From Tanypteryx hageni (Eukaryota > Arthropoda > Insecta > Odonata > Petaluridae), in assembly GCA_028673005.1 (NCBI GenBank), contig CM054116.1, positions 79,744,572-79,808,571 of the forward strand: 64,000 nt of DNA, read 5' to 3'. Shown one piece after another: positions 47,871 through 59,545 of the stretch. How positions within the stretch are numbered: the stretch's first letter is position 1; each line of letters begins with the position of its first letter. Under the pieces are notes generated by a model that saw only the letters and a program-made list of their open reading frames with translations, was not told where the DNA came from and made no database searches. The position numbers and the translations under genes are program-made.

Positions 47871-50800
47871 TTTATGTGTCGGAATCCGGGTCATGGCACC
47901 TTAGGGGGGCGACTGGATTTCTGACGTCTTTCGCAGCGGAAGGTGAGAATGTTTTTCGCGGAGGAAAAAACCGATAGATTAAAAATAAAAAAAGAGTGGT
48001 CCGAAATAAGCCCCTGCGTCTTGGTGTCGATGAGGGTGTCGAAAAATCCTCCTGTTGGACAGGCCCATGCGTCGACCTGAATGACATAAAACTGCCAGAA
48101 ATTTTTCAGATCTTCTGGTTTACCGCAACAAGCTGGAATTGACATCTTGAGTAAAGGAACTACGACGTTTCGTTCCGTGTATAAGCTGTTGCGTTTTGTG
48201 AGACCCTTTTCCCTTTCCGTAGACTAGAATATGTTAAAGGAGAAAGACGCAAAAAGTCGTTTACATATTGAAAACTTCCTTAAGTACTATGGAAATTAAT
48301 GGAAAGGTTCTATCGAGCTTAAAAAAGTTCTTATATCTGTTGGGAAAAATAATTGTAGGCGTGGAATGATCCAACACAAATAGAAGTATTCCTTTGCAAA
48401 AATTTACAATTAAAGACCTTTTAACGTCCAAAGCATAACCTCAAAAACTGCGATCTCATACTAGGAAAAGAATGTGACCTATAAATGGTTTTCGGAAAAA
48501 AATATCCGAACAGTTCTACGGAAGATCAAAAGAAAACTGTATTATTGTCATCAACGTCCATCGCTCACATTTTTACGTTATTGAAAATGCCATCGAGGAA
48601 AAATGCGCTGAAGATGAGAGACGGCGTCCGCATTGGCCTCGCGCGCATTGTGAGCGCCTTAACACGTCGCAAGCTGTTATGGCGCTCCAAAATTGTATCT
48701 ATAGAAACCAAACGATCCAGAATGGAATTGCGTCCATCTGATGGCAACCAGCGACGAGAATGTCGTTCGTGTTCCTCTCAAAGAGCTTTCTAAGTCGCGT
48801 CTTCAATTCCAGTTTGAGAGATTGTGGGTTGGGGAATGGGGGTCGAGAGATGAAGGGGTAGGGTCAACCGCTGAATATTTCGATTGCTGACCCTCTTCTT
48901 ATGGGTTCCTGGAAAAAAGCCATTACCCTTCTTACTGTAATTTGCATTGCCATACCGTCATGTAGGTCAGTGACTGCGTACAGCGACTTCGATTCGAAAT
49001 AACACAAAGTGCGATTTACTTCGAAAATTCGGCTCGAATTTGTAACTTTACTCCGCCGTGATGCTCTGAGGTTTCGTAGGTATGCGTGTCATGATATTCA
49101 TGTTATAAGATTATTTTATGTAGTCCGATGTTGGATATGGTGCACCATATGACACCGCAGCACTTCATGGGCAACGAAGGATCATTATGAAAGTTTTCTA
49201 AATAGTTTATTAAATATTTAACTGTGACTATGCAAATTTCTTAAAATTCAAGAAGCAGTATAACAACATAAATACAGTGGAAAAACTATCTGTCGTTATT
49301 GAAGGTCCGGGAAAAGAAATCGATGAATGAGGAAAAGCATGTAAAAGTTCAAAAACACAAGAACTCGACCCTTTATGACTATGTTGAAAATTATGTGTAT
49401 TTGCAAATAATACTACTGCGCTTAAAATAAACAACAAACTAGTATTTATGTATTTCTTTCCAAAGATATTTTTAATTGTCAACTGTTTTTCAAAGCCTGA
49501 AGTTTTAAATCAAACTTTCATCTTTCTATGTCTCAAATTCTTTGTTACAATATCACTGTGTGCGTAGAAATAATTTTTCACTTTCTCAATAAGTAGAGTT
49601 CCTTTATAGAATATGCAATTTGCAAAACACCGCTTATGATGGCTACTTTGTAGCTGAAATGCGCGTATGATTTTTCCCTACCTTTTTTATAGCAATTGGA
49701 GAAACATTTTTTAAGTTTCGATTTCAAACATGAGGTGAGCCCAATAATTCTTTCTTGACTTAACACTGAATCACACAAAACAACGAAGCGGACAGAACGA
49801 GGCGGAAGAGGAAAGTGAATCACGCGCCTCGAATAAGAAATGAACACTAATTTTTTGTTGAGACTCTCATCTTTCACTCTGCCTTTCTTTGAGGTTGGTG
49901 ATATAGGGTTTGGGCGACGAAAAATGCGTGCCATTAACAATTTCTCTCTCGGCCACCTCAGAAATAATTTGGGGTAACATTCTGAGCCACGAAGCAACAA
50001 GTTTGAGATAACTCGTTTTCCACCTGGCACCTCGGAATCGATTAATCTATCTTTTCTAGGATTTAATCAAAGCCAATTGTTGCTGTAGAAAAGACGGTTA
50101 TTCAACTTTCTAAAACTATTCTCACGATTGTTTTAATTTATTGTTGAAATGGCAAAACGCAAAAGAGAAAAAATTGCAATCAATCGGGGTGAATTTTAAA
50201 AGTTGACCAAGAAATTCCAAACGAATCACGCGGGAAGACGATACCGAGAGGAACGATTAATGCAATATAATTCAACAGTGTTAATGTGGTTCTTTCATTG
50301 GGACTATACAAAGTGAACGATACATCCGGGAACGCGATGTATCAGGTAACGACACAGCTAGTTTCCACTGTAGTTGAGAAACAATTATTAATTGGCAATT
50401 AGCTTAAGTTAAAAATAATTTAAAGGGGAATCGATTTTCCTAATTTTTTTATGGGTAAGGTAACTTATTTAGCCGAAAAAACGATCGTAATTTCCTTTAT
50501 CGTCTTAAAATTCAGCCATTAATCCTGCACTTTGTCGAATACTCCGAATATGGAAAAATTTCGAGTTCGTAATCGTTTTTATCGTGAATAAAAAGTGTAT
50601 TGTTCGTGAAAATTCTCATAAAAATACTTATAAAATATCTCACATCTCTTAGAGATAACATTTTAAGCGTTTATGGCCAGAGATCCAGTTTTCACTCTAT
50701 CTCAATCTAAGCGCCAAATTAATTTCTTCGGACTTCATGAGTAAAGGCCAGTACTTGCATCTAACGTAATCCCTCCCGTGCGTCCCTGCCGTAGATTTCG

Positions 50801-51514
50801 CCGGACTTAATTGTATCGCATGTTTTACTTTCCGCCCCGCTGAACCCACGTGCCTTCTTAATGCTCCGCCAAATGCAGCTCCCGAGTGCCAAGCGCTCTT
50901 TCCTCCGAGATAATTTTCTCTCTCAAAGAGCACGATAAATTCGGGTCGTGCTTTTGTTTCTTTCTGCCCGCATTAATCCTCGGGGTTTGTTTATGTTGTT
51001 TTAAATTTAAGGTGCCGTTTCTTGTGATCTACGAAAGTACCGACTAGAATTAAAGCGTGGCGTGTTCAAGACAGTTTTAACAAGTCTTCGCTCCAACAAA
51101 TCGAGTTGTAAGGCTGCGTCATTTTCAGCAGCCAAAATATTCGTTACTATTTGTTTGTATTACAATATGCCTATGATATGCAAGGGATAAAACAAATATC
51201 TACTTATTTTGCCTATAATCTGATCAACTCAGCCAATACAACGAAGTTTGCACACGCTATTTTTAAAAAAGTCTCTCTTCTAAATGAATAGGTCATTTTA
51301 AATTTTAACTCTATAAAATTGAAGCAATTAGTCACTATAAGATAAGCAATAGTAAAAATAATGTCTTGAAAACTTCATTTCGCTTGTTTTTTTATTTTTT
51401 TATCACATTATAAAGCATATATACCTATTTCTTACCGTTGCAACATATGTGAGGATAAAAAATAAACCGCATCTCATCCTTTTGAAATCTTCTGATGCTT
51501 CTTCGCGTTCAAAA
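47871..51514. other. No gene recognised; M1-like patch and CpG-rich block
   Basis: 47872-48145 (minus) and 48485-48793 (plus) contain frames of 84 and 102 codons without a recognisable domain. 49600-49760 is M1-like. 50700-51120 is CpG-richer. The rest is AT-rich. Confidence 0.4.
49600..49760. repeat. Partial M1-related repeat
   Basis: GCTGAAATGCGCGTATGATT then TTTATAGCAATTGGAGAAAC matches 20458-20512 and resembles the right half of the 28.4-kb MITE. Only one end is visible. Confidence 0.45.
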
Positions 51515-52209
51515 GAAAAAAGAAACATCTTCTTTTCCTGCCTTTTGTGCTTCAAAGTATACCCTTCCCATTTTCACAAAGCACCTTATCCATCCCTTTT
51601 CCTTCCTCTCTAGTCAACTTTGATCAGGTCGAAAAAGATGGTGAGACTTGGAAGAGGAAGAAGCTCAAAAAAATGGAATTCCCTCTTCCTTCTCTCCCCA
51701 CACTACATTCAAGCATCACCTTTCTCTTTTTAAAAACATTTCGCAAGGAATTCTTTTTTGCGGAAGTGTCCCTGTCGGCGTCTCCCTTTTCCTCCTTCCA
51801 CTCCGAGGAATCAACTCATTCCTTTATCCCTCCCAGGCCTTATTATACCGTCTTAATATATTTTTTGAGCCTGGCTCATCGCGCTGCGATTCCCATTCGT
51901 CTAGCCATCGTCCGTTTTCGCTTTCCTGCGTGTATGGAGCGGCTACATTCCGAGGCGGATGAAATCTTTAAAAGACCATTCCACCGCATTTTCTCCTCTC
52001 TCTCCTTTGCATCGTGCTATACTCTCTCTCTCTCTCTTCTCTTGTTTCTCTCCATTTTCTTTCCGTGGCGGTTTAAACCGCGGAAAGCGGATTCTCCCAC
52101 CTTTGAGGAAATCACGTACCGCGACTACGGGAAAAACTATTCCGTATTCCCCTCCTGTTACGACAGCCGTCGTCAGCTGCCTTTCCATTCCGATCCCCTT
52201 CCCTCTATC

Positions 52210-52249
<40 letters not shown>

Positions 52250-52350
52250 CCGCTCCTTTTATTCTCTCCGGTTCATCCGCTGTTTTCTCTCTTGCTCCAT
52301 TGCATGCGTCGGTCTCATGACTCGGAATGACTTTCCACTACCTCTCCTCG
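51515..52350 (+). repeat. Polypyrimidine tract with (CT)n microsatellite
   Basis: CT-rich plus strand, interrupted, with an almost pure (CT)n run at 52206-52246. The 257-codon plus frame crossing it is Ser/Phe/Leu/Pro-rich and lacks domains. It is the best-looking of the tract frames but still compositional. Confidence 0.75.
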
Positions 52351-53911
52351 TTTTCTTTTTATGTCTCAGCCCATGCGGAAATTCGGCCTGAGTAAAGAAG
52401 AATGCGCTCTAAGCGGATTTGGAATTTCCAAGATTTTTTTTCATAACGATATAACGAGTTAGACTTTGCAGTATGTTAATAGCTTTAAATGGACTTCAAC
52501 GCTGAGTTTAGGACCCCTTCGACGAATTGTTAGAATTATAGACTTAGACACACGCACCACTTCAGTTATTATAAGTTGCGTCAACAGTAAGTTTTGCTTT
52601 ATTAGTTTTTGCAGATGAGCGATTATTTTAGGTTAATTAAAGTAGATCGATTGCGTTGGATGATTTTATTTTAGCCAGTTTAAAAAATGGGAGCAGTTTT
52701 GTAAAGTAACTTTCGCCAGGCGTAGATAACGTGGCTCTCCATATGAAATAGACTATAAAGCCATATTTTAGAAACAAGTGGGGAAAAAATTGCAGAGCAA
52801 TTAGCATAAGGCGCTTTTGTTCGACAATTTAGTAAGAGACCTTTTGCTTTTTAAATATTTCATTTATCAACTGTTTTTTCATCTTAAGATAGCTAAACAA
52901 CGATTCATTAATTAAACCTTCTGTATCGTAGTAATGGGTTTTTTCCGAACATTGCATCAACTGATTCAATATTATCATAGGCATTTATAACGTCCTTTGT
53001 TTTTGGTTTGTTTACATAACAACGAAAGCCTTGATTTGCAAATGGTATATCATGTGAGTTTTAGAGAATTTATGTTCTTTAAATTTGGACACTTAAAAAT
53101 GGCAAATAATACGTTGCTATTTACTATTATTGCTGTTCAACATTTGTTTCATACAGTAGACATGATGTCAAATTCGGAGCTTATGCCGTTGTTATATTGA
53201 TTATTTTACTGAAGCAGAAGGTTAAGTCAAGTTACGTAGTGCTAAACATTCATTTTACGAAATATGGCATTAAAATAAGATATATTCTTTTTTGACGAAG
53301 AATATATTCGTCGATGTAAATTGATTTAACACGTGATATTAAGCGAAATCGTATTGGAATATTTAGGAAACGAAAATTTTATTTTACTATTGACTGCAAT
53401 TGTTGTTGAAAAATATCCTAGTTTAGTTCCAATTTCCTCGAGTTAATTCGTTTCAAGTTATTAACATTTGTTATTAATCTATTTGCCAGCTATTTCATCT
53501 CCAGGTACCGGATAATTTCCAAACTTCCTTAGGTCCTCACATTCCAGCACATCAAAAATCATCTTGCTAGAACGAATACTTTTCGAGTTATTATCAATTA
53601 ATCTTTGTACCCGCCATTTATTCTCCAGCTACCGATCATTGATTCACTAAATGTTTACCATATGTAGCTCTATCCCGGAATTTTGGCTTTTGTAACTTAT
53701 GTCATTTTTGAGTTATTATATATACGAGTTTTTGGTACTTGCATACTGCAAGCGTTTAAAAATGTCACCATACACCAAGATCTAAACTCGTAAATGAACC
53801 AACGTGATCTCCAGAGCAACAGCACTTCAGCCACGTGGAGCCGACATGTATTAGACAATAAATTACACGATTTCCAGTAAAATATATATAATTTTCCGCG
53901 TAATTAAGGCA
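52351..53911. other. No gene recognised
   Basis: AT-rich. 53450-53720 contains three loosely related segments each holding TTC(A/G)AGTTATTA or TTGAGTTATTA, spaced about 125-130 bp, perhaps a decayed tandem array. Confidence 0.35.
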
Positions 53912-54549
53912 ACTATCCGTAATTTCCAAATTCTCTGGCAATCTGCTCTTATCCAAGTTTTCGTATTTCAAGTTTCGTGTCTCAGATCGCCCAGCATGAG
54001 CAATAAGAATAATCATTCAGACAATAACCTATACACTAAATTTATGGAAAAATTAGGATATTCTGTGTTAAGATTATGGCATCATAATCCACGCCTTTAG
54101 CACGTATTTGGATAAAAAATCACGAATTAGGTATGACGCCATTACATTTATCAATTGTAAAGAGTTCAAATTTCTCGAAAAACCACGAAACACAACATTA
54201 AAATACTTTTTATTTTTTACTAAATTTCGTGTTAATATAATGACGTCACCCTATTTTTACGTCGTAGTCAATGGCATATGTAATAATATACAAGTAAACA
54301 AAATAATTTTCATTTTCTGCAAAATTAATTCATGTATCCGGAATTTTTAAATTCTCTGGCAATCGGCTCGCGTCCAAGTTTTCGAATTTCTGGTTCCATG
54401 GCTTAGATCGTAATGTTTCAGCAAAAAACTATAATCATCATTAAGACAATAGCTAGTATGTTACACTAAAATTTATGTATATATTAGGATATTTTTTGTG
54501 TTAGGATTATGGCATCATCATCCGTGCATTTTAGTACGTATCCGGATAA
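53912..54549. repeat. Imperfect tandem duplication, about 421-bp period
   Basis: 53912-54117 and 54333-54549 align in the same orientation. Shared landmarks are AAATTCTCTGGCAATC, CCAAGTTTTCG, TTAGGATATT, ATTATGGCATCAT and CACGTATTTGGATAAAA / TACGTATCCGGATAAAA. Identity looks around 75%. The intervening halves are less similar. Confidence 0.65.
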
Positions 54550-54894
54550 AATATTAATTTAAAATTATAACAACACTATATGTAAACGTCTTTGGCTGAA
54601 ATCAAATGGATTATAATGCAATATAAACATTAAATCAATGCTCTTGAAGTATGGAAAATGCATTCCCATTGAAAGGCATTGGGACCGTTGCTATGGCAGT
54701 AAAAATCTTTCATTGTTGAAAACCGAAAAACTTTTCATAATTTTATAATTAAATTCAAAAGTTTTACACAAATTCGGCATGGATTTGAATTCTGTCTTCA
54801 GGAAAAATAAACTTCATTCTTTCTTCCACAGTATGGTGCATGCCTTGACTTTGTATCTTAATTGTAAATAATATAAAAGAAGCAATTTTATGTA

Positions 54895-55170
54895 GCCATA
54901 CTCAGTTTTATTGCTTTTCTTATGGGTGTTTAAAATTGGACATTGGGGTCAAAACAACCCTTAAAAATAACGTTTTCTGGAATTTCTGATTTTTTCCTGA
55001 GGTAGTACCTAATGACCTATATTCATGCCAAATTTCAGTTCTGTAGCACTTCTAAAAGTACCTTAGGTTTTATATGATACATCCTATATATATATCTTAT
55101 ATCCAATATATGTAAGAAGCAGCAATTTATAATGATAGACAGACAGACGGACGGATGGGTCGAATGCATT
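54895..55170 (+). mobile_element. Possible 3' end of an RTE-type or related non-LTR element
   Basis: CATGCCAAATTTCAGTTCTG followed about 110 bp later by GATAGACAGACAGACGGACGG is a layout common in the 3' UTRs of RTE-clade and similar elements: a conserved 'CCAAATTTCA' stretch, then a GACA-type microsatellite. No reverse transcriptase remnant lies next to it. Confidence 0.35.
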
Positions 55171-56352
55171 ACCGAATTTTTAGAAAAATAGCGCTAAAAT
55201 TATTTAACGGTTTAATTCTTGAAAATGCAAGCGTTTTTCTTGTCTAGGGGTTCAGTTTTTGTTTATTGTAGACTCATATTTTAAAGATATAGTTATCAAA
55301 TTAGTCTCATTAATATAACATAATAGGTAGGTTTTAATTTTTTAATATCATGAATGTGAAGTACGTGTACGGCTGTATAGTATTTTCGATCGCACCAAGA
55401 TTCCGGTATCTGCTCAAAGGAGTTCCCCATTGTCGACGAGGCGCGCTATAAATTTACGGCGTGCCGGGGATGGAACGGAGAAAGGGGAGAAACCCAGATC
55501 CACTGGTTATATTAATCCACTCTATAAGCGAGACGAACGTACCTTTGATAGGCAACGCACATTCGAGGGCGTGGTCCTAACCGCAGGGCCCTTCTTCATT
55601 GTCGAAATATCTAGGACGGAATTCCTCTCTGGTAACGCAATCAATTATCTCTGTGGTTGAACCTCCTGTTTTCATGTTTTTTCGTCGTAGGGCTCTCTTC
55701 TTCGGAGGAGAGAGCTGAAAAGGAGATTCTGCCCGGTTTCGATTTGTAATAGACGACTTTCGGAAGTTCGGTCCGCTCCCAAAATGCTCTCCCAAGTGTT
55801 GAACGGATTCGTGTTCGCATGGTCCGGTCTTAACGGGGCATTGGTTTCCCAAGTGTCTTGTCTTTGGAAGGCTAGGCAGGAAAAACGCTGTCGAAGAATA
55901 TTTATCGAGTGTTTCTGTGAATGTGGTCGATCTATTTTCGGATATTTGGAACGGGAATAGACACTCTCCTGCCAAACAGGATGATGGGGGATTGAATAAG
56001 CCTTCTTTTAAAGAACGTTAGCTCTAACCCTGCGCTAGTTGTGTCTAATTTATTCCGCTGTCAAAAGTTGATATTTTTATGGATATCTTCCATTAAACTT
56101 ATAAATTTTAATAGTATAAAACATCGGTCAATTAATTGTTTTCGATTTATTTGTCTTAAGATCCAGCGAAAAAAGGCAATAAAAAGAAAGGAATCTTTTG
56201 AGCAGTGTTTTCATCAATTCACAATAAGAGGAAGTATGATCTGGCATAAAACCAATTAACTATCGTAGCAGTGCGATTTCGTCACCTATTTTATAGTCCA
56301 GCTGGCTATGCTTTGAACGTTTACTTATGAGCCAGGCGTAGCGGCGTGCACT
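55171..56352. other. No gene recognised; GC-rich block 55420-55990
   Basis: 55420-55990 is GC/CpG-richer than its surroundings, with overlapping frames on both strands (76 codons plus, 132 codons minus). I recognise no domain. It is one of the better candidates for an unrecognised exon or a decayed element. Confidence 0.35.
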
Positions 56353-56356
56353 TTAA

Positions 56357-56679
56357 AAATTTATTTATTTATTTAAAAACATTGCAATTTGGCCAGCCGG
56401 CCAGGTGGCAAGAAAAACATAATATATAATTCTAAAATTCCAATTTTACAAATAAAGTGCTCATAAATTATATTAGAAAAATTAAAAAATATTTAACAAT
56501 ATACAATTTCAAACTAATTACAATCAGTGCCTAGAGTGCGGATTTTCGTGGGTTCATGAAAGGCCTTCTCGGCTACCGTAGCGGTCACGGGGCCCACGAA
56601 GTCCCCACCGTACTTCACCCTTCCAAGCAATCCCCTACTTTTCCTGCACTTAGGCACAGTTACATAGATATTGATGTTA
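56357..56679 (-). other. 3' UTR and A-rich tail of the retrotransposon
   Basis: Non-coding, between the RT stop codon and a tail reading (AAAT)n on minus. It contains a GGCCAGCCGGCCAGG-like palindromic patch (plus 56390-56405) that could form a short stem. Confidence 0.75.
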
Positions 56680-58422
56680 CTAATATTCCTCCTCACAGTT
56701 CGTCTTATTTTTACCATGCATATATGAACTAACTCTACGTTTAAAATGTTTCGCGTCCTTAGGTAAGGACTTGAAGAGCACTTCAGGTAACTTGTTCCAC
56801 TCGCTGATTCCCCTGTTTAGAAGCGAATACTTTGCTGTATTTGTCCTATGCGGCCTAAGTTTAATTTTAAATTCATGGCTATTTTTCCCTAAAAAATTCG
56901 GCACCTGCATTCTACTTCTTAAGTCTTCCCATGCTTCATTATTGCTGTATGCCTGGTACAGTCCCCCTAATCTGTTAATTTGTCTCCTATTTTCTAATGA
57001 TTCCCAATCCAGAATTTTCAACATTTCTGTGACGCTGTCTTCCTTTTTAAACCTACCTAACACATATCTCGCAGCTTTCCTCTGGACTTTCTCTATTTTC
57101 CTTTTTTGACCTATCCCATGCGGATCCCATACATTCGTCGTGTATTCTAATATTGGTCTGACTATATTTTTGTACGCTTTTTCCTTCGCAGCCGTACTAC
57201 TTCCTTTAAGATTACGCATAGCATAATGTAGGTTATTATATGCTTTTCCTATAATACTGTCAATATGCCTATCCCATCCTAGATCTTTTGCTACGTGGAC
57301 GCCTAAATACTTGCAGCAATCATATTTTGGTACCATTTCGCCGTGTAGGTTGTATCTGCGCTCACTTATTAGTCTTTTGTTCGAGAACGTAACGTGTTTG
57401 CTTTTGTTAATATTTACGCTCATTTTGTTTATCCTAATCCAAGCTTCTATCTTTTCGATATCCTCTTGTAAAATTTCCCGGTCTTCCTCACTTTTTATTT
57501 GTCTATATATAATACAATCATCCGCAAATAGAAGAATCCTTGAATTAATGTTATTCGGAAGGTCGTTAACATAAATAAGAAATAGTAACGGACCTAAAAC
57601 GCTTCCTTGGGGCACCCCTGATGTGATATTCACAAAATCTGACAAACTTGTACCTATTCTAACCTTTTGAGCCCTACCAATAAGGAAATTTTTAACCCAT
57701 GAGATCACTCTCTTATCTATGCTTAACTTACATAATTTAGCTAGAAGAATGTCATGAGAGACAGTATCAAATGCTTTTGCAAAATCTATTACAATCCCAT
57801 CCACCTCTTCCCCTTTATCAATTGGGTCTGCAATATCCTGAACTAGTCCTAGTAACTGAGTATCACAAGAGTAGCCTTTTCTAAACCCATGCTGATTTTT
57901 ACATAGCCAATTATTTACTTCCCAAAAGTTGCGCAAGTAGTCAGCTATTATTTTTTCCATCAGCTTGCAAACTACTGATGTTAGACTAACAGGCCTGTAA
58001 CTTTCAACGTTGGTTTTGTTCCCTCCCTTATAAATAGGTATTACTATCGCCTTCTTCCAGTCCGTCGGTATACTATCGTTATTTAAAGTGACAGTAAATA
58101 ATAATCGCAGATACGGTACTATTTCCCTAGAACCCAACTTTAATGCCTCTCCCGCAATATCATCTGGTCCCCTAGATTTGCGATCTTTTAACCTCGCCAC
58201 TTTTTTTTTAATTTCCGCATCCCGAATCTTAATGTGTTTTGGCTCTTGCGTCAATCCAGTGTATTTATTTAACTCCGTTTCCGACGCTCTATCCTTTGTA
58301 ACCCTCTGCACTAAAGTCTCAACATTTTCAGTTTTCCTAAACACGCTAGCATACCACCTATTGGACTCATTTGCTTTCTCTTCGTCTCCTACGATTATGT
58401 CACCGTCTGCATTTTTTATCAC
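56680..58422 (-). CDS. Non-LTR retrotransposon ORF2 fragment: reverse transcriptase
   Basis: Reverse transcriptase that copies element RNA at a nicked chromosomal target. The frame gives 580 residues and no internal stop. It is bounded upstream by TGA at 58441-58443, and position 1 is a GTG, so this is a truncation product and not a natural start. Visible blocks: IPIYKGG (about 129-134), SYRPVSL (141-147), NQHGFRKGYSC (177-187), the first catalytic Asp in DFAKAFDTVSHD (213-224), SGVPQGSVLGPLLF (268-281), the LFADDCIIY active-site pair (Asp 301-302), KYLGV (371-375) and LGWDRHI (381-387). A C-terminal region of about 190 residues ends EEEY. All catalytic residues are present, but the endonuclease domain is missing. 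The shadow frames on plus are not genes. Confidence 0.95.
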   Translation of the reverse strand: MIKNADGDIIVGDEEKANESNRWYASVFRKTENVETLVQRVTKDRASETELNKYTGLTQEPKHIKIRDAEIKKKVARLKDRKSRGPDDIAGEALKLGSREIVPYLRLLFTVTLNNDSIPTDWKKAIVIPIYKGGNKTNVESYRPVSLTSVVCKLMEKIIADYLRNFWEVNNWLCKNQHGFRKGYSCDTQLLGLVQDIADPIDKGEEVDGIVIDFAKAFDTVSHDILLAKLCKLSIDKRVISWVKNFLIGRAQKVRIGTSLSDFVNITSGVPQGSVLGPLLFLIYVNDLPNNINSRILLFADDCIIYRQIKSEEDREILQEDIEKIEAWIRINKMSVNINKSKHVTFSNKRLISERRYNLHGEMVPKYDCCKYLGVHVAKDLGWDRHIDSIIGKAYNNLHYAMRNLKGSSTAAKEKAYKNIVRPILEYTTNVWDPHGIGQKRKIEKVQRKAARYVLGRFKKEDSVTEMLKILDWESLENRRQINRLGGLYQAYSNNEAWEDLRSRMQVPNFLGKNSHEFKIKLRPHRTNTAKYSLLNRGISEWNKLPEVLFKSLPKDAKHFKRRVSSYMHGKNKTNCEEEY

Positions 58423-58453
58423 AGTGTTAATGTTGTAGTTTCACATTGGTCTG

Positions 58454-58744
58454 TTTAAAATTCCTTTTGTATTTAAAAAATTGTGCAACCTCCCACCTAC
58501 TTCTAATTTGTTACTAATTGTAGATTATAATTAGATAATTCGCCCCGTGAAGTAATTTAAATTAATTTAAATAATTTTACTTTCATAGATTCCATTCTTC
58601 AATTTTACAAAAACCAGCAAAACAAACTAATTATGTTCATCTTTTATATTTTTTTATAACATAGAAGTCTCACATATCGGGATTAAAAAATTTTCTTCCA
58701 AAGAAAACTAGTTGAGCCTAAGTGAGAAAATTCTCTTTCGTAGG
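58454..58744. other. No gene recognised
   Basis: Short AT-rich spacer between the retrotransposon and the next pyrimidine tract. Confidence 0.4.
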
Positions 58745-59545
58745 AGCAAGCAAATAATTTCTCCTTCACCTCCCTTCTTTGCTCTTCGCCTCAACTTCTT
58801 CATTGCACCCTATATCCATTCTCGATTCCACTTTCCTCCTCCCAATCCTTTTTCCCATTGTGAAACAACTCTTTCTTTCTCACCCCGGCACTCCGACCGC
58901 TTCCATCGCACCGCCGCACTTAACACTTAAATCGCCGCCACCCTGCACTCGAATGCTTCTTACCCTTACTGCACCGCATATTTTTCCCCCTTCCTCCATT
59001 CTCTTCCTTGTCTACCTCATTCTATTTCAACCTCTCCGTCAGCAATATTCTTCCTCCCCTGTCGCTTCCCTTCCCTCTCTCCCTTTACTTTCCTTTCATT
59101 ACTTCTTCCTGAATCTCCTTCCGTCCCCCTTCATCCCTGTCCCTCCACCTTTCCCTCACAATCCCTCTCATTCACACCCTCTCACCTCACTCCCTCACCT
59201 AATACCTATCTATTTATCACCCTACCACCCTCACCCATACCCTCCCTCCCTCATCCACTCTCATCCTCCCTTCATCATCCTCTTCTATCGTATAACTCTT
59301 TCCATTTACCTCTCCCTCCCTTTCACTCCTATTTCTACCTCTTTCCCCTACTTCCCTCTACCTCCCTCTCATCCTCACCATATCTTCGCCACCCTCTTTT
59401 CTACTATATTCCTGCCTCTTTTCACTTACCTCTCTCTCCCTCCCTCTCACTCCCATTCTATCCCTACCTCTTTGAACTTACCTCCCCTCCTTAACTTTCC
59501 TCCTCCTCCTATCCTATCCCTCCGTTTCTATTTTGTAATATTTAT
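58745..59545 (+). repeat. Polypyrimidine tract, 0.8 kb
   Basis: CT-rich plus strand. 59300-59490 shows two related stretches about 120 bp apart (TACCTCTCCCTCCC.. and CCTACCTCTTT..ACTTACCTC). The 294-codon plus frame is Pro/Ser/Leu/Phe-rich and compositional. Confidence 0.85.

Larger units (their letters stand above)
56357..58453 (-). mobile_element. 5'-truncated non-LTR retrotransposon (CR1/Jockey group)
   Basis: On the minus strand: about 14 bp of leader, the RT frame (58440-56680), a 3' UTR of about 320 bp, and an (AAAT)n-type tail at 56357-56372. The endonuclease domain and ORF1 are absent, as expected for 5' truncation during target-primed reverse transcription. TTTAAAAATT at 56352-56361 and TTTAAAATTCC at 58454-58464 are a possible, weak target duplication. 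The open frame indicates a fairly recent insertion. Confidence 0.9.

Noticed and set aside
47872..48145. 84-codon minus-strand frame (MSIPACCGKPEDLKNFWQFY...) as a host exon
   Set aside because: It reads protein-like, but I recognise no family and saw no convincing splice sites or neighbouring exons. Worth a database search, not enough to annotate.
48485..48793. 102-codon plus-strand frame
   Set aside because: Arg/Ser/Lys-rich, no domain, no supporting context.
51547..52320. 257-codon plus-strand open frame
   Set aside because: Crosses a CT-rich tract and a (CT)n microsatellite; no domain, no conserved motif, no splice or start context that stands out.
55430..55975. Frames of 76 (plus) and 132 (minus) codons in a GC-rich block
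   Set aside because: Overlapping on opposite strands with no recognisable domain; reported only as a GC-rich block.
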